Below, one piece after another: positions 1 through 13,389 of a stretch of DNA of 64,000 nucleotides. Below the pieces are notes generated by a model that ran no database searches, was not told where the DNA came from, and saw nothing but the letters and a program-made list of their open reading frames with translations. Location of the stretch: contig NC_088302.1 of NCBI RefSeq assembly GCF_032854445.1, positions 806,001-870,000 on the forward strand, written 5' to 3'. The position numbers and the translations under genes are program-made. The first letter of the stretch is position 1. Every line of letters begins with the position of its first letter. This stretch comes from Liolophura sinensis. Taxonomy: Eukaryota; Mollusca; Polyplacophora; Chitonida; Chitonidae.

Positions 1-2064
1 GTGATAGACAGTTGGTGTGAATGTGCCATTTCATGTAGGTCCAATGACAAATTTGAAATTGAAAGAAATAAGAAAACTAATTAACAATGCTATCTTTCAA
101 TGTCTGTTTCTTCTTACACTGTGCCAATTTATCATTTGCTAGGCTGAATGAAGTGTGATTAATATTTATTTGCAACTTTATAGTATTTTAAATGTTCTTG
201 TAATTACACAGCATGGCACTGGAGTAATCTGGTGTCATATTTTTCAAAAATGTAATGAGGAAAGACTGTCCATAAACTTTTATTTCAAAACTTAAAACAC
301 CAAACTTTTTCATGACGCAGTGCAATGATTGCCAAAGTCTTGATGCTGCGCTGAAAGTGGCAGAAGGAAAGGACTGTAAAATAAGCGGCCATAAAACTTT
401 CACTGACTGACACAGTACAAAAACAAAACCCACAGGCCGTGACTTGATGATAAAGTCATATCTCGCTGAATCCTTTCAAATCCCCCCCCACCACCATCCT
501 CCAAAACCTTTTGTTACTAGCGAGCAAACAGAAGGCATAAAACCATGATAAACTCGCCATTCTCATGAAACACTTGTCTTCAAAGCCCATAAATCTTACA
601 AAGTATCGATTGAATGCCCAAGGCGAAGATATCGTAAATTACTTTGTTATCGACTAACTCATCCATAACAAAGTGGGACAAATATTAAACACTAAGAACT
701 CTTCAAATCAATACATGTACTTCTGAAAGCAATGATATTAAGAGCACTCTGACATACACTGGTATAGCATGTTGTACTGAAGGTACTGGGCCTATCTACA
801 TCATAAGGCCACATCTTCACCAAACGTTTTAATATAAACACTAACATACACACACAGAATCATCAATATTGAGGACATGTTGTATGTTCAAGAAAAGACA
901 AGAAGCAACTACCAGGCAGTTAGAATACAACTCTTGACACAAGCATTTCAGTACTCACAGAGTATCTCTAACTGGATGTCATCTGTCACACCTGGGCTTG
1001 GGGTTAAATCTGTCACCACCGTAGATACTACGTTGCACATTCAACTTATCGCATGCCTCTACAAAATCAGACTATGTTTGTACTGCCGTTGATTTATCTG
1101 CCTGTTTGTCCATTAGTCTGTCTGTGGAAACATTACAGATGGATTTGGATGGATTCTTCATCAATGCCACATACATGTACCTGCCAAACACCTTTATGGA
1201 CAAATCTGATGAAGCTTTGATCACTGCTTTCTCACAAGCTCTAATCTCTGTCACTTCGGCGCTGATCAGGACCCAGTGATACTGGTAGATATTATTGACC
1301 TGTACCAGAAGTCTGCCTCTGTAAGCAACTTAATGGAAAACAGTATGGGCAAATTTTGATAAACCTTGTGATCTTGGCACAATCACCAATCTGTACATTT
1401 TAATGGTGTCCCCTCATGCAACAGTAATTCTGGTTCATCTAAAGTGTAACTGGCATTCTAAACTGAACTGCAAACTGAAACGCCGTTCTCTTCACTGGAC
1501 CTGTGATGATGTCCAGAAATCAGACTTTACAGGCTGAGAAAATTATGTTTTATGGGCACTTCTGCCAGAGTATGTCTCACGGGTTTGACCACAGACGTGT
1601 CTAACATGCAAACCCATAAAACTCCCATCAAATATTAGGCATACCTACCGACAAATGTGTCTAACATGCAAACCCACTGCACTTCCTTCAAACATCACAG
1701 ACACCTTCACAAAGAGGTGTACCATAAATATAATTACAAAGTGTTAGATGAAATCTAAGGCAATCAACAGTCAGTAACAGCTAAACACCAATAACACTCC
1801 TAGGGTACAAAGTGGCGAAGACATTACATACTGGCCGTTAATTTGGTGGGGAGGATGAGGGGAGGACGAGGGGTGGAAGAGAGATGGATGCCCATGGTAT
1901 GGAATGTGATTCTGAGATCATGAATAGACTAATTATTATACAGAAGCCAGATTTGTAGGCAGAAAACATGAAGTAGAGTCAGGAGAAAAAAACCAGTCTT
2001 CCACAATTATATTTTAATATTTACAAATAAATTTATATTTATTTGCCTTTCGGGTATTTAGTTA
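1..2064. other. Unique non-coding sequence, no gene recognised
   Basis: No convincing exon was seen on either strand. Short open frames here lack splice context and resemble no family I know. The stretch is probably intron or distal flank of the minus-strand gene whose leader exon is at 18991-19057. A purine-rich G/A run lies near 1850-1885. Confidence 0.4.
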
Positions 2065-2290
2065 TTTATTTCATTGGTGTTTCACATTTTGCTCAATAAT
2101 ATTTCACGACGGTGGCTAGTATTATGGTGGGAGGAAACCTGACAGAGTCCAGGGGAAACCGCTGACAGACCTTCCCACATAGGGCTGGAGAGGAACCCAG
2201 CATGAGCTGGTCTTAAACTCACAGCGACCACTTTGGTGAGAGGCTCCTGGGTCATTGCGCTGTGCTGACGTGCTAACCCCCTCAGCCATG
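2065..2290 (-). mobile_element. tRNA-derived SINE, diverged copy
   Basis: It matches, with many substitutions, the element at 17924-18192. An A/T-rich tail lies at the left, then the conserved core (TATTATGGTGGGAGGAAACC), then a tRNA-like head read on the minus strand with a degenerate B box near 2215. It is older than the 17.9-kb copy because neither target-site duplication nor intact tRNA-like boxes can be seen. Confidence 0.75.
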
Positions 2291-3214
2291 AAATCAAAAG
2301 TTTTAATTATTAAAGAATAACAATTGATGTACAAACACAGTATAAATGTATATATCTGCTTTCTGCATGAACACGCAAACTGTAGCTTTTGTTTGTGTTT
2401 TATTGCCACCTGGGCTGGTGAGTTTCCATAAGCACCTGGCCACAGAATTTCACACCTGCCAGGTACCTTTGTGTTGGTCCACCCTCTCAGGTCAGCCGGT
2501 CCAACCTTAAGTAACCTTCATGCAAACAGACATCAAATGCCTGAGCAAAAATGACAGACAGACATACAATGGCAACAATCAGTTCACCATGCCCGTGCCT
2601 CAATTTTCTACTTCTTCGAGGTTGTTTTTCAAACTGTGCAGTTACAAAAAGAATCATGACAATGGCAACGCGCAGGCATTTCCACTACTGACTAGTGTGG
2701 AAGGTGCGGACTGCTTTGATAGTTACAACAATGTAATGCTAAGTGCACTTTGCCTAGTTCATTTCATGCGTAGACCCTAATGTACATATGGTTAAACTGT
2801 TTAAAATGCACTGGTTCATGAGTGTTCACAATGATAAATCATGTTCATCTGAAATCTGAAAGATAAATTACCAAGTCCTCAAGCATTATCATGCCATCCA
2901 TGAGACTAATTCATTTAAAAATACACCTCAAATACTTCATAAAAGTTGAGTTTCTTTATACTACTTAACTACCCCATTATTTTTAAAACTGATATCCTAT
3001 TAACCTAGGTTAATTGAAAGCGACAAGTTAGAACTGTATAGGGTATCTGAGGCTGGGAGGCCTCTCTGGACATTCACACAGATCAATGACAAATGATGGA
3101 ATGTTTCCATTCATCCCATTAATACCTGCACAATCAGTCCCAATCAATGAGCATACTAGTGATGTCACCATGGAAGAGGGAGCTTGTGGCTACACAAGCG
3201 CTTCCTTCAGCCAT
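2291..3214. other. Unique non-coding spacer
   Basis: AT-rich single-copy sequence between a SINE and a tandem array. I see no exon with credible splice sites and no RNA gene. Confidence 0.35.
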
Positions 3215-4190
3215 CTGAGCACTAACCATACAGTACCGGAGTAACAGATCTGTGTTACACTGAGCACTAATAATGCAGTACAGCCGTAACAAACCTGTGT
3301 TATACTGAGCACTAATCACACAGTACGACTGTTACAAATCTGGGTTACACTTAGCAATAACCATACAGTAAGACTGTCACAGATTTGTGCTACACTGAGC
3401 ACAAACCATACAGTACCGGTGTAACAGATCTGTGTTACACTGAGCACTAATAATGCAGTACAGCCGTAACAAACCTGTGTTATACTGAGCACTAATCACA
3501 CAGTACGACTGTTACAAATCTGGGTTACACTTAGCAATAACCATACAGTAAGACTGTCACAGATTTGTGCTATACTGATCACAAACCAAACAGTATGGCT
3601 GTAACAAACCTGTGCTATACTGAGCACTAATCACACAGTACGACTGTAACAAACCTGTGTTACGCTTAGTACTAATCATACAGTATGGCTGGAACAAATC
3701 TGTGTTATACTGAGCACTAATCACACAGTACGGCTGTTATAAATCTGTGTTACACTTAGCACTAACTGTACAGTAAGACTGTCACAGATTTGTGCTACAC
3801 TGAGCACTAATCATACACTATGGCTGTAACAAATCTTTGTTATACTGAGCACTAATCACACAGTACAACTGTTACAAATCTGTGTTACGCTTAGCACTAA
3901 CCATACAGTATGGCTGTAACAGATCTGTGTTACACCAAGCATTCATCAGACAGCACAGCTCCAAAACAGATCTGTTCTACACTGAGCACTAATCATACAG
4001 AACAGCTGTACTCATACAGTATAGCTGTAATAGGTCTGTGTTACACTGAGCACTGATCATAAAGTACTTCTTTAACACATCTGTTTTACACTGAGCACTA
4101 AACATACAGTAGGGTTGTAACAGATTTGTGTTACACTGAGTACAAATCATACAGTAGCTCTGTAACAGGTCTGTGTTACACTCAACCTGT
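3215..4190. repeat. Minisatellite, unit about 44 bp
   Basis: About 22 diverged copies of a unit containing CAGTACGGCTGTAACAAATC and TGTTACACTGAGCACTAA. An internal segment is itself duplicated (around 3235-3400 versus 3415-3580), which indicates higher-order amplification. Open frames across it result from the repeat and are not taken as coding. Confidence 0.9.
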
Positions 4191-5660
4191 GCAGCCCGCT
4201 GCTGCAAAGATGAGCAGTCAAAAACTGGCAAATGTTAAAATTAATATTGTATATAATTCTATAACAATTACGAACCTATTTGTACTACAAATATATGTAC
4301 ATATGTTACGTCTCTTCGATGTGTATGAAACGATCCAGACAAAAACCTGATGTTTCCAACGCATAGAAAACACCCAAACTCTTCACACAGAAGTGCTATT
4401 AAAATAAATGATATTGCATGTCTTCAAGTCATTTTGGTTTGACATTTAGGAGAAAAGACTGATGCTTTAATAGCGTTAGAAAAAGAGCTCAGGCAAATCA
4501 AGCACGGAGGTACAGAAATAAAGTTATAGTGAAATTCACTTAAAGGAAACAGAATTTTCACACAAAAATAATGTTTTCAATATTTGCAATGATCTCTACA
4601 TCACAGCTAAAAGAGCTTCTGGGAATTCCATGCTTTCAACGATGCAGGATTAAACATTCACCACTTTCCCAGCGTTTTAATAATTTTCAAAACAATTGTG
4701 AGACTAGGCATCCATGGATACATCAGAGAATGGCAGAAAGACGAATCAGTCAGTCCAGTGCCAACTTAATTGATATGCGACAGCCTGGGGTCATTTTCCT
4801 GAAACTTCATTATGCAATGTTATCTTGAGTTCTGTACCATGAGACAGGAAAGGGGAAAAATATGCAATTAAATTTTGTGAAAGTGGATGTTCTGAGTTGC
4901 TGTTCATGATCAAATAACTGCATAATCAAATGGCAAAAATGGTAATACTCATGTAGCTTATTTCATAATGTGGAAGATGTATTTCCCAAAATTGAATAAG
5001 AGATCAGATGGCAGTGTAGAAGATTTTACTGAGAAATATAAAAGATTTTACTTGGCAGTGTAAAAGACTTTAATACAGGTTTTGCACAAGATTTGAATCA
5101 GCACTGTATAAGATTCTATTTGGCAGTGGCCAAAATTTCCTTTGATAGAGTACAAGATATAACTGCAGACAATAGCCTGGAGGTCCTCACAGGTCCTCTG
5201 GTCCCTCAACCTGGTTCCTGTTTAACAGTTCTGCTGTCAGGGTTTACCATGTCATCAACACAATGATCCTGATCAAGATATTCAAGAATGGGGTCACTCA
5301 GCCATGGCCGGCCACCACTGGTCAAAACAAGTGATCAACCAGAGGTGGGAAATTAAATCCAATATACAGCGAAGTTTGTGTGTGGTTACAATCAGGCCAC
5401 TTATCTTTGACAGTGTAGAGATAATGAAAACCTTTCTTGGCTTGTTATCCTTGTTCCGCTTACCTGCACTCTAAGTCTGAGGAACACTGCTTCTCATCAA
5501 ACCACCCCATGACCAGGCACTAGTGCTGTGAAGGTCACCTAAGGTCAACATGCCTTAACTCCTTACCCTAAAATTTCTTTGTGTCTGAAACTGTTCCCCC
5601 ATGGGCTTAACTGTGTTTAGGGTCAAATGGTCAAATACAACTTGTATAGATGTGAGGTTG
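4191..5660. other. Unique non-coding sequence
   Basis: No supported exon. Around 5000-5160 short phrases such as 'ggcagtgtaaaagatttta' recur a few times, a very diverged small repeat. Likely intron or flank. Confidence 0.35.
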
Positions 5661-5669
5661 AGCAGCTGA

Positions 5670-6470
5670 TTAAACATAACCCAACCAAAATACACATGTT
5701 ACTGATGATGTACATAACACAACCAAAATACACACGTTACTGATGATGTACCAAACGTTACTGATGATGTACCAAACATTACTGGTGTACCACACGTTAC
5801 TGATAATGTACCACATGTTACTGATGATGTAGCACATGTTACTGAGAACGTACGTAACACAACCAAAATACACACGTTACTGATGATGTACCAAACGTTA
5901 CTGGTGATGTACCACACATTACTGAGGATGTACCACATGTTACTGATGATGTCCCACATGTTACTGATGATGTACCACACATTACTGATGATGTACATAA
6001 CCCAACCAAAATACACACGTTACTGATGATGTACCAAACATTCCGGATGATATACCACATGTTACTGATGATGTACCACACGTTACTGAGGATGTACCAA
6101 ATGTTACTGGTGATGTACCACACGTTACTGATAATGTACCACATGTTACTGATGATGTAGCACATGTTATTGAGAACGTACACAACACAACCAAAATACA
6201 CACGTTACTGATGATGTCCCACATGTTACTGATGATGTACCACACTTTACTGATAATGTACCACATGTTACTGATGATGTCCCACATGTTACTGATGATG
6301 TACCACACATTACTGATGATGTACATAACCCAACCAAAATACACACGTTACTGATGATGTACCACATGTTACTGATGATGTACATAACCCAACCAAAATA
6401 CGCACATTACTGATGATGTACCACATGTTACTGATGATGTACCACACATTATTGATAATGTACCAAACTG
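5670..6470. repeat. Compound minisatellite, 20-22 bp units in a higher-order pattern
   Basis: The core unit is ACGTTACTGATGATGTACCA and close variants. It is punctuated every six to eight units by ACATAACCCAACCAAAATAC, giving a higher-order repeat of roughly 150-180 bp. Minus-strand open frames rich in 'WYIISNV' are by-products of the repeat. Confidence 0.9.
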
Positions 6471-6611
6471 TTTCAGCACGTACAGGATTATTAACTGTTA
6501 TTGTTATCTCAAACTCTTTTTTTATGACCTCCCTATTCTTGTTTCCATGAAGTTTTGTTACCTGAAAGTGTTTACACTTCCAAGTGCATAAATAATAAAA
6601 ATTGATGAGTT

Positions 6612-8125
6612 TCAGATGGAAATAGAAAGCTAGTACTTTTATACCACTACACTGTTGATGAAATGCATCCACGTGTGTGGGCGATACATGTACATGTGCA
6701 CTCAGATGGAAATAGAAAGCTAGTACTTTTATACCACTACACTGTTGATGAAATCCATCCTCGTGTATGGGCGATACATAAACATAGGCACTCAGATGGA
6801 AATAGAAAGCTAGTACTTTTATACCACTACACTGTTGATGAAATCCATCCTCGTGTATGGGCGATACATGTACATGTGCACTCAGATGGAAATAGAAAGC
6901 TAGTACTTCCATACCACTTCACTGTTGATGAAATCCATGCTCGTGTATGGGCGATACATGTACATGTGCACTCAGATGGAAATAGAAAGCTAGTACTTTT
7001 ATACCACTACACTGTTGATGAAATCCATGCTCGTGTATGGGCGATACATGAACATGGGCACTCAGATGGAAATAGAAAGCTAGTACTTTTATACCACTAC
7101 ACTGTTGATGAAATCCATCCTCGTGTATGGGCGATACATGTACATGTGCACTCAGATGGAAATAGAAAGCTAGTACTTTTATACCACTACACTGTTGATG
7201 AAATCCATCCTCGTGTATGGGCGATACATGTACATGTGCACTCAGATGGAAATAGAAAGCTAGTACTTTTATACCACTACACTGTTGATGAAATCCATCC
7301 TCGTGTATGGGCAATACATGTACATGTGCACTCAGATGGAAATAGAAAGCTAGTACTTTTATACCACTACACTGTTGATGAAATCCATCCTCGTGTATGG
7401 GCGATACATGTACATGTGCACTCAGATGGAAATAGAAAGCTAGTACTTTTATACCACTACACTGTTGATGAAATCCATCCTCGTGTATGGGCAATACGTA
7501 CATGTGCACTCGGATGGAAATAGAAAGCTAGTACTTTTATACTACTACACTGTTGATGAAATCCATCCTCGTGTATGGGCGATACATGTACATGTGCACT
7601 CAGATGGAAATAGAAAGCTAGTACTTTTATACCACTACACTGTTGATGAAATCCATGCTCGTGTATGGGCGATACATGTACATGGGCACTCAGATGGAAA
7701 TAGAAAGCTAGTACTTTTATACCACTACACTGTTGATGAAATCCATCCTCGTGTATGGGCGATACATGTACATGTGCACTCAGATGGAAATAGAAAGCTA
7801 GTACTTTTATACCACTACACTGTTGATGAAATCCATGCTCGTGTATGGGCGATACATGAACATGGGCACTCAGATGGAAATAGAAAGCTAGTACTTTTAT
7901 ACCACTACACTGTTGATGAAATCCATCCTCGTGTATGGGCGATACATGTACATGTGCACTCAGATGGAAATAGAAAGCTAGTACTTTTATACCACTACAC
8001 TGTTGATGAAATCCATCCTCGTGTATGGGCGATACATGTACATGTGCACTCAGATGGAAATAGAAAGCTAGTACTTTTATACCACTACACTGTTGATGAA
8101 ATCCATCCTCATGTACGGGCAATAC
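6612..8125. repeat. 90-bp minisatellite, about 17 copies
   Basis: Highly homogeneous 90-bp unit containing TCAGATGGAAATAGAAAGCT and GATACATGTACATGTGCACT. The unit length is a multiple of three and lacks stops in several frames, so long open frames appear on both strands (about 286 and 221 codons). They have no start or splice context and no recognisable domain, so I treat the array as non-coding. Variants (CATCC/CATGC; TGTGCAC/TGGGCAC) interleave as expected from unequal exchange. Confidence 0.9.
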
Positions 8126-8262
8126 ACACAGAATCTGTAAAGTTTTAACTTGCTCCAGATAAACAAGTCAAAGAAAGACAAAAGCAAAACCACTTGGATT
8201 TGAACCTGAGAAATTATGCCCTGATAAAACAGATCAGCTCATATAAATCTATCGGACCTTTT

Positions 8263-8426
8263 TTAGTGCACCATATGTACAGCCATTAAAGACAATTCTA
8301 GGTGGAATAATTCATAATGAATACGATTAATGGCCACCTTCTCCTCCATGGACAGAGTTCCACTGGGGCTGGTTGGGGAATTATAACCAGGTACAGGTAT
8401 GCCCCGAGAGATTGTGCAGCTCTGTT
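8263..8426 (-). CDS. Weak candidate exon of the minus-strand gene
   Basis: A pyrimidine-rich stretch followed by CACAG precedes base 8426. From there a frame compatible with the phase-1 donor of the leader exon (18991-19057) stays open for 53 codons to a TAA at 8263-8265. It begins E-Q-S-C-T-I-S-R-G-I-P-V-P-G and ends M-A-V-H-M-V-H. I do not recognise the product. The phase match makes a terminal exon possible, but no cDNA or homologue supports it. Confidence 0.22.
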
Positions 8427-8875
8427 CTGTGACACGTGTATAGGCAGGGGGAAGCAAAACTAGATTGATTGCTTCGCTCACAGGAGGTATTAAATTCATC
8501 AGAGGATAACAAGCATTTACACATAGTAATTGGAAGGGAAAGAACGTCGTTTAACCCTCTGTGATGTCTCACAGCTTTTTACAACATGTCCTAACCGCAA
8601 AGCTTTGTCAACACTATTGTAATTTGTATAGTGAATGCAAAAATCATCATAGCAATACTGCCCAGAATCTGCGTGCTCATCTTGTAACCTATTTAAAACA
8701 GGCTTTTTGGAATATTAGAGAAAAAACATACAATCTCTTTTGTAAGGAAATCAATTTTAATATTGCCTTGCTTGCGTGAAGTTTTGGCGAGCATCTCTTT
8801 ACTTTCTCAAAATCTGATCACATTTTTATTGTGTTGGCCATTAAAATGCTTTGTCATATGGAAGCATTCTGACGA

Positions 8876-9066
8876 TCACTTTTTCATAAAACTCCAATAC
8901 GCACCAAACTCATCTTGAAGATCTGGAATAGTAGTATCAACAGAAGAATAGCAATCATCCTCATTGTCACTTTTTTCAAAAAATCAGCTGCACTGATGAG
9001 ATTTAATATCAGCAGTGGTTGAGTTATGGATGGTTTCTCTGGAGAATTCAGTACCACTACTTGTCG
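8876..9066 (-). pseudogene. Possible exon or decayed exon, minus strand
   Basis: After a CTACCAG acceptor-like site at 9067-9073, one minus frame reads as a Ser/Thr-rich segment, meets an in-frame TGA, then continues as an acidic, protein-like tail (E-K-S-D-N-E-D-D-C-Y...W-S-F-M-K-K) to a stop at 8876-8878. The internal stop means it is either decayed, spliced in a way I cannot see, or chance. Function unknown. Confidence 0.15.
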
Positions 9067-9227
9067 CTGGTAGGAAACCCCCAACCTGGCAGCATCCTTA
9101 ACAAAGGATTAACTCAATAGGGTCAGGACAAGGCATCAGGCATAGCTCATAATATAATAAGAAAAGCCTCATAAGAAAATCAGAAAAGAACTCTCCAGTA
9201 ACAACTATCCTTTGTCATACAGTATAC

Positions 9228-9520
9228 CCAACACAGAGGCTGGGTGGGTATACAGGGCTGGGTGGGTATACAGAGGCTGGGTGGGTATACTGAGGCTGGG
9301 TGGGTATACAGAAGCTGGGTGGGTATACAGGGCTGGGTGGGTATACAGAGGCTGGGTGGGTATACAGAGGCTGGGGTGGGGGTATACAGGGCTGGGTGCG
9401 TATACAGAAGCTGGGTGGGTATACAGAAACTGGGTGGGTATACAGGGCTGCGTGGGTATGCAGGGCTGGGTTGGGTATGCAGGGTTGGGTGGGTATACAG
9501 GGCTGGGTGGGTATAAACAG
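9228..9520. repeat. G-rich minisatellite, unit 17-19 bp
   Basis: About 16 copies of GCTGGGTGGGTATACAG with 1-2 base length variation. The plus strand carries dozens of GGG runs, so G-quadruplex formation is plausible. Open frames on both strands are repeat by-products. Confidence 0.9.
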
Positions 9521-10154
9521 GAAATTTCAGTGCTATAATTTGTGCCACGTGCTGGAGGTGTGAACATATACAATCATACATTCTTCACAGAGTTCAATAT
9601 TGTTCACACGATGACTCGGAGGTTATGACTTTTTCTGACTTTTCTGTATTACATGTGTATGTATCATTTCACATGTGACTTAATGTTTTAAGTGCCACTA
9701 TGGTGAGTAAGTGTGGAAGGGGCCGGGGAGGAATGGTGTTAGAAGGGTGGGATGCTGTCAAAGAGCTGTCATTATGAAACACTCGAAACCATTGCCTCAT
9801 TATCCATGTTCATATTAGCTGAAACAAATGCAGGTCAGGATGCCAAACTAGATGTACAGTCATCAAACATTCCAAACAATTTAACATACTATGGTCCAGA
9901 AGTAAACTGTGTTTAGTCAGCAGATCTGTGGGAGGCTCTATCTGGCTGGCATTTTGAGAGTGATTTATCCCTGAGAAGTGACCTTTCCAGCATCACTGAC
10001 TTGGCATTTTAAATACTACATGTACTATCACAATGTTTATATCAGCAAGACTCATACCCAATGATCTAGCACGTGCCATTCACTTATTTCCTTCCTAAAC
10101 TAACTCATAAACTCAGTGATTTCATCACTGACACATATATCAGTCAGTTTGGTT

Positions 10155-10700
10155 TTTGTGTTTGCTTCTGGACACTGTAACAACCAGATCAATACTGTGT
10201 GTGCTTCTGCACACTGTAATAACCAGATCAATACTATGTGTGCTTCTGCACGCTGTAATAACCAGATCAATACTGTGTGCTTCTGCACACTGTAATAACC
10301 AGATCAATACCATGTGTGCTTCTGCACGCTGTAATAACCAGATCAATACTGTGTGCTTCAGCACACTGTAATAACCAGATCAATACTATGTGAGCTTCTG
10401 CACACTGTAATAACCAGATCAATACTGTGTGCTTCTGCACACTGTAATAACCAGATCAATACTATGTGAGCTTCTGCACACTGTAATAACCAGATCAATA
10501 CTGTGTGCTTCTGCACACTGTAATAACCAGATCAATACCGCGTGTGCTTCTGCATACTGTAATAACCAGATCAATACTATGTGAGCTTCTGCACGCTGTA
10601 ATAACCAGATCAATCCTGCGTGTGCTTCAGCACACTGTAATAACAAGATCAATACTGTGTGTGCTTTGGCTCAATGTAATAACCAGATCAATACACTACT
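10155..10700. repeat. Minisatellite, unit about 37-40 bp
   Basis: About 14 copies of a unit built on GCTTCTGCACACTGTAATAA followed by CCAGATCAATACTGTGTG. Units alternate between two lengths differing by a TG dinucleotide. Confidence 0.9.
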
Positions 10701-10804
10701 GAAGCTTGATGCTTCATAATCAAATGACCAAAGTTCACAAATCTTGTGCAGCTTCATCAGAGAATTGCTCTCTCTCACTGACAATCAATCAATACAACAT
10801 GATC

Positions 10805-11345
10805 GTCATCACTACTCCAGCTTCACCAGTACTCCAGCTTCATCACCATCCCAGCTTCACCACTACCCCAGCTTCATCTCTACCCCAGCTTCACCACTAC
10901 CCCAGCTTCATCACTACCCCAGCTTCACCAGTACTCCAGCTTAATCACTACTCCAGTTTCATCACTACTCCAGCTTCATCACTACTTCAGCTTCACCACT
11001 ACTCCAGCTTCATCACTTCTCCAGCTTCATCACTACTCCAGCTTCATCACTACTCCAGCTTCATCACTACCCCAGCTTCATCACTACTCCAGCTTCATCA
11101 CTACTCCAGCTTCATCACTACTCCAGCTTCATCACTACTCCAGCTTCATCACTACCCCAGCTTCACCACTACTCCAGCTTCATCACTACTCCAGTGACAT
11201 CATTACTCGATCCAGCTTCATAACTACTCCAGCTTCATCATTACTCTATCTAGCCTCATCGTTACTACAGCTTTATCATTAGTCCAGCTTCGTCACTACT
11301 CCAGTGTGATCATTATTCTATCCATCTTCATCACTACTCTAGCTT
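10805..11345. repeat. 17-bp minisatellite with decaying right edge
   Basis: Roughly 30 copies of CTCCAGCTTCATCACTA, nearly perfect in the middle (10940-11190) and increasingly irregular toward both ends. The repeat continues in degraded form to about 11470. The plus frame (S-F-I-T-T-P-A repeats) is not taken as coding. Confidence 0.9.
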
Positions 11346-11519
11346 CATCATTAGTCCAGCTTCATCATTCTTCCAGCATCATTTTCAGTTCAGCTTTGTT
11401 AATACCTTAGCTTCACCATTACAATGACTCTGCAACTACTCCAGCCTTCTCATTACTCTAGTATCATCACTCCAAACCACCTTTTCAATGTTATTATCAG
11501 AGATGAAAGATCATACAAG

Positions 11520-12225
11520 CTGACTTTGAGCTAGTCAATTGCATGTATAGATGGCCTCGCAGAACATACGAGCTGACTCTGAACTGGTCACATACATGTA
11601 TACATGGACTCACAAACATACAAGCTGACTCTGAACTGGTCACATACATGTATACATGGACTCACAAACATACAAGCTGACTCTGGGCTAGTCACATGCA
11701 TGTATATGTGGACTCACAAACATACAAGCTGACTCTGAACTGGTCACATACATGTATACGTGGACTCACAAACATACAAGCTGACTCTGGGCTAGTCACA
11801 TGCATGTATATGTGGACTCACAAACATACAAGCTGACTCTGAACTGGTCACATACATGTATATGTGGACTCACAAACATACAAGCTGACTCTGAACTGGT
11901 CACATACATGTATATGTGGACTCACAAACATACAAGCTGACTCTGGGCTAGTCACATACCTGTATACGTAAACTCACAGAACATATGAGCCGACTCTGAA
12001 CTGGTCACATACATGTATATGTGGACTCACAAACATACAAGCTGACTCTGGGCTAGTCACATGCATGTATACGTGAACTCACAGAACATATGAGCTAACT
12101 CTGAGTTAGTCACATAAATGTATAGATGGACTCACAAAACATACAAGCTGACTCTGAGAGTGTCACATACATGTACAGATGGACTCACAGAACATACAAG
12201 CTGACACTGAGCTGGTCACATTTCA
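11520..12225. repeat. Minisatellite, unit about 52-60 bp
   Basis: About 13 copies containing ACATACAAGCTGACTCTGAA, CTGGTCACATACATGTATA and TGGACTCACAA. The flanking units are the most diverged. Confidence 0.9.
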
Positions 12226-12584
12226 ACTTTTGAGACAAATCTCAGGTATGCAATGTTTACAACATGGCAGGGTGGACACCAAAACGCAAATGTCATCCTG
12301 AGCACAGCTGGACCTTCATGCTGACAGCCTCCTGACATGCTAACTGATACTGTCATTCCAGAAATGTACATCAGTTGTTTTGATAATATCAGAGTGCATT
12401 AAGATGACAAGGTTATTTCCAAATTGGAATAATCAATATACAAGATTAATGGTGTCAGCTAGTAGATCATCCACACCAGATAATGTTATGCAAATAGCTA
12501 TAGATTCTGTTATATAATGCTTTGAGGACATGTCAAATTATTACCCATTTCTGCAGATTCATAGATACAGCAAAACATTGTAAT

Positions 12585-12775
12585 AATGGCTCAAGCTATG
12601 TTCTGATTGGCCGTAATAATGGCTCAAACTATGTTCTGATTGGCCATAATAATGGCTCAAAAGCTATGTTCTGATTGACTGTAATAATGGCTCAAGCATG
12701 GTTCTGATTGGCTGTAATAATGGCTCAAGCTATGTTCTGATTGGCTGTAATAATGGCTCAAACTATGTTACATTT
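12585..12775. repeat. 33-bp minisatellite, six copies
   Basis: Six copies of a unit built on GGCTCAAGCTATGTTCTGAT plus TGGCTGTAATAAT. Confidence 0.88.
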
Positions 12776-12919
12776 AGAAAGTGGCTTACGCAACAGTGCT
12801 GTCATTATTTTGGTATAGCATATGTTCCAGTTGCTGAAAACTGGGTGTGACATCCCCTGGTTTTGAACCTGCGAACTCACGGCCATGAGGTACCTAATCA
12901 CCAGCCATCTAGACCAAGT

Positions 12920-12945
12920 GGGGGGGGGGGGGGGAGGGGGCAGCT
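12920..12945 (+). repeat. Poly-G tract
   Basis: A run of about fourteen G, one A, then five more G. It is a simple-sequence tract and a likely site of length error or polymorphism. The surrounding 12780-13390 stretch shows no supported gene. Confidence 0.85.
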
Positions 12946-13389
12946 AGCAGCTGACTTCTCTCTCTCCTTCAGGATACCAGTACCAAAGATTAATTTGATA
13001 ACAGACATCAGGACCACAAAGCTAAACATTCCCCACCCTCTCAGCTTCCCCTCAACCCCTGGAGATGGAGGGAGGAGGGTACTGGGTAAAAGGTTCAGTT
13101 TCAGCAGTTCTAGGTTTCTTCAGACCTAAAAATAACATAAGTGTCCCCTATGAGTCACTGTGAAGTTTTGAAGAAGGGTGTAACATTGTAGACTGGGATC
13201 TGGGTGAGACTGCCATGTGCATGTATATGCAGAAGGGAGCTGCATCAAGCTGGTCCAGCACTGCACTGATGTGGTACATGTGCACAGACTAACTTATGTC
13301 ACCTGACACATCCACCTTTCCTTCCATCGGAGAATACATGCAACACTTTACATCAAGTATATACCAAATGGTCATGTAAATAATGCTAG

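Noticed and set aside
6663-8148. Long open frames in the 90-bp array as coding
   Set aside because: Frames are open on both strands for the same arithmetic reason and match no family.
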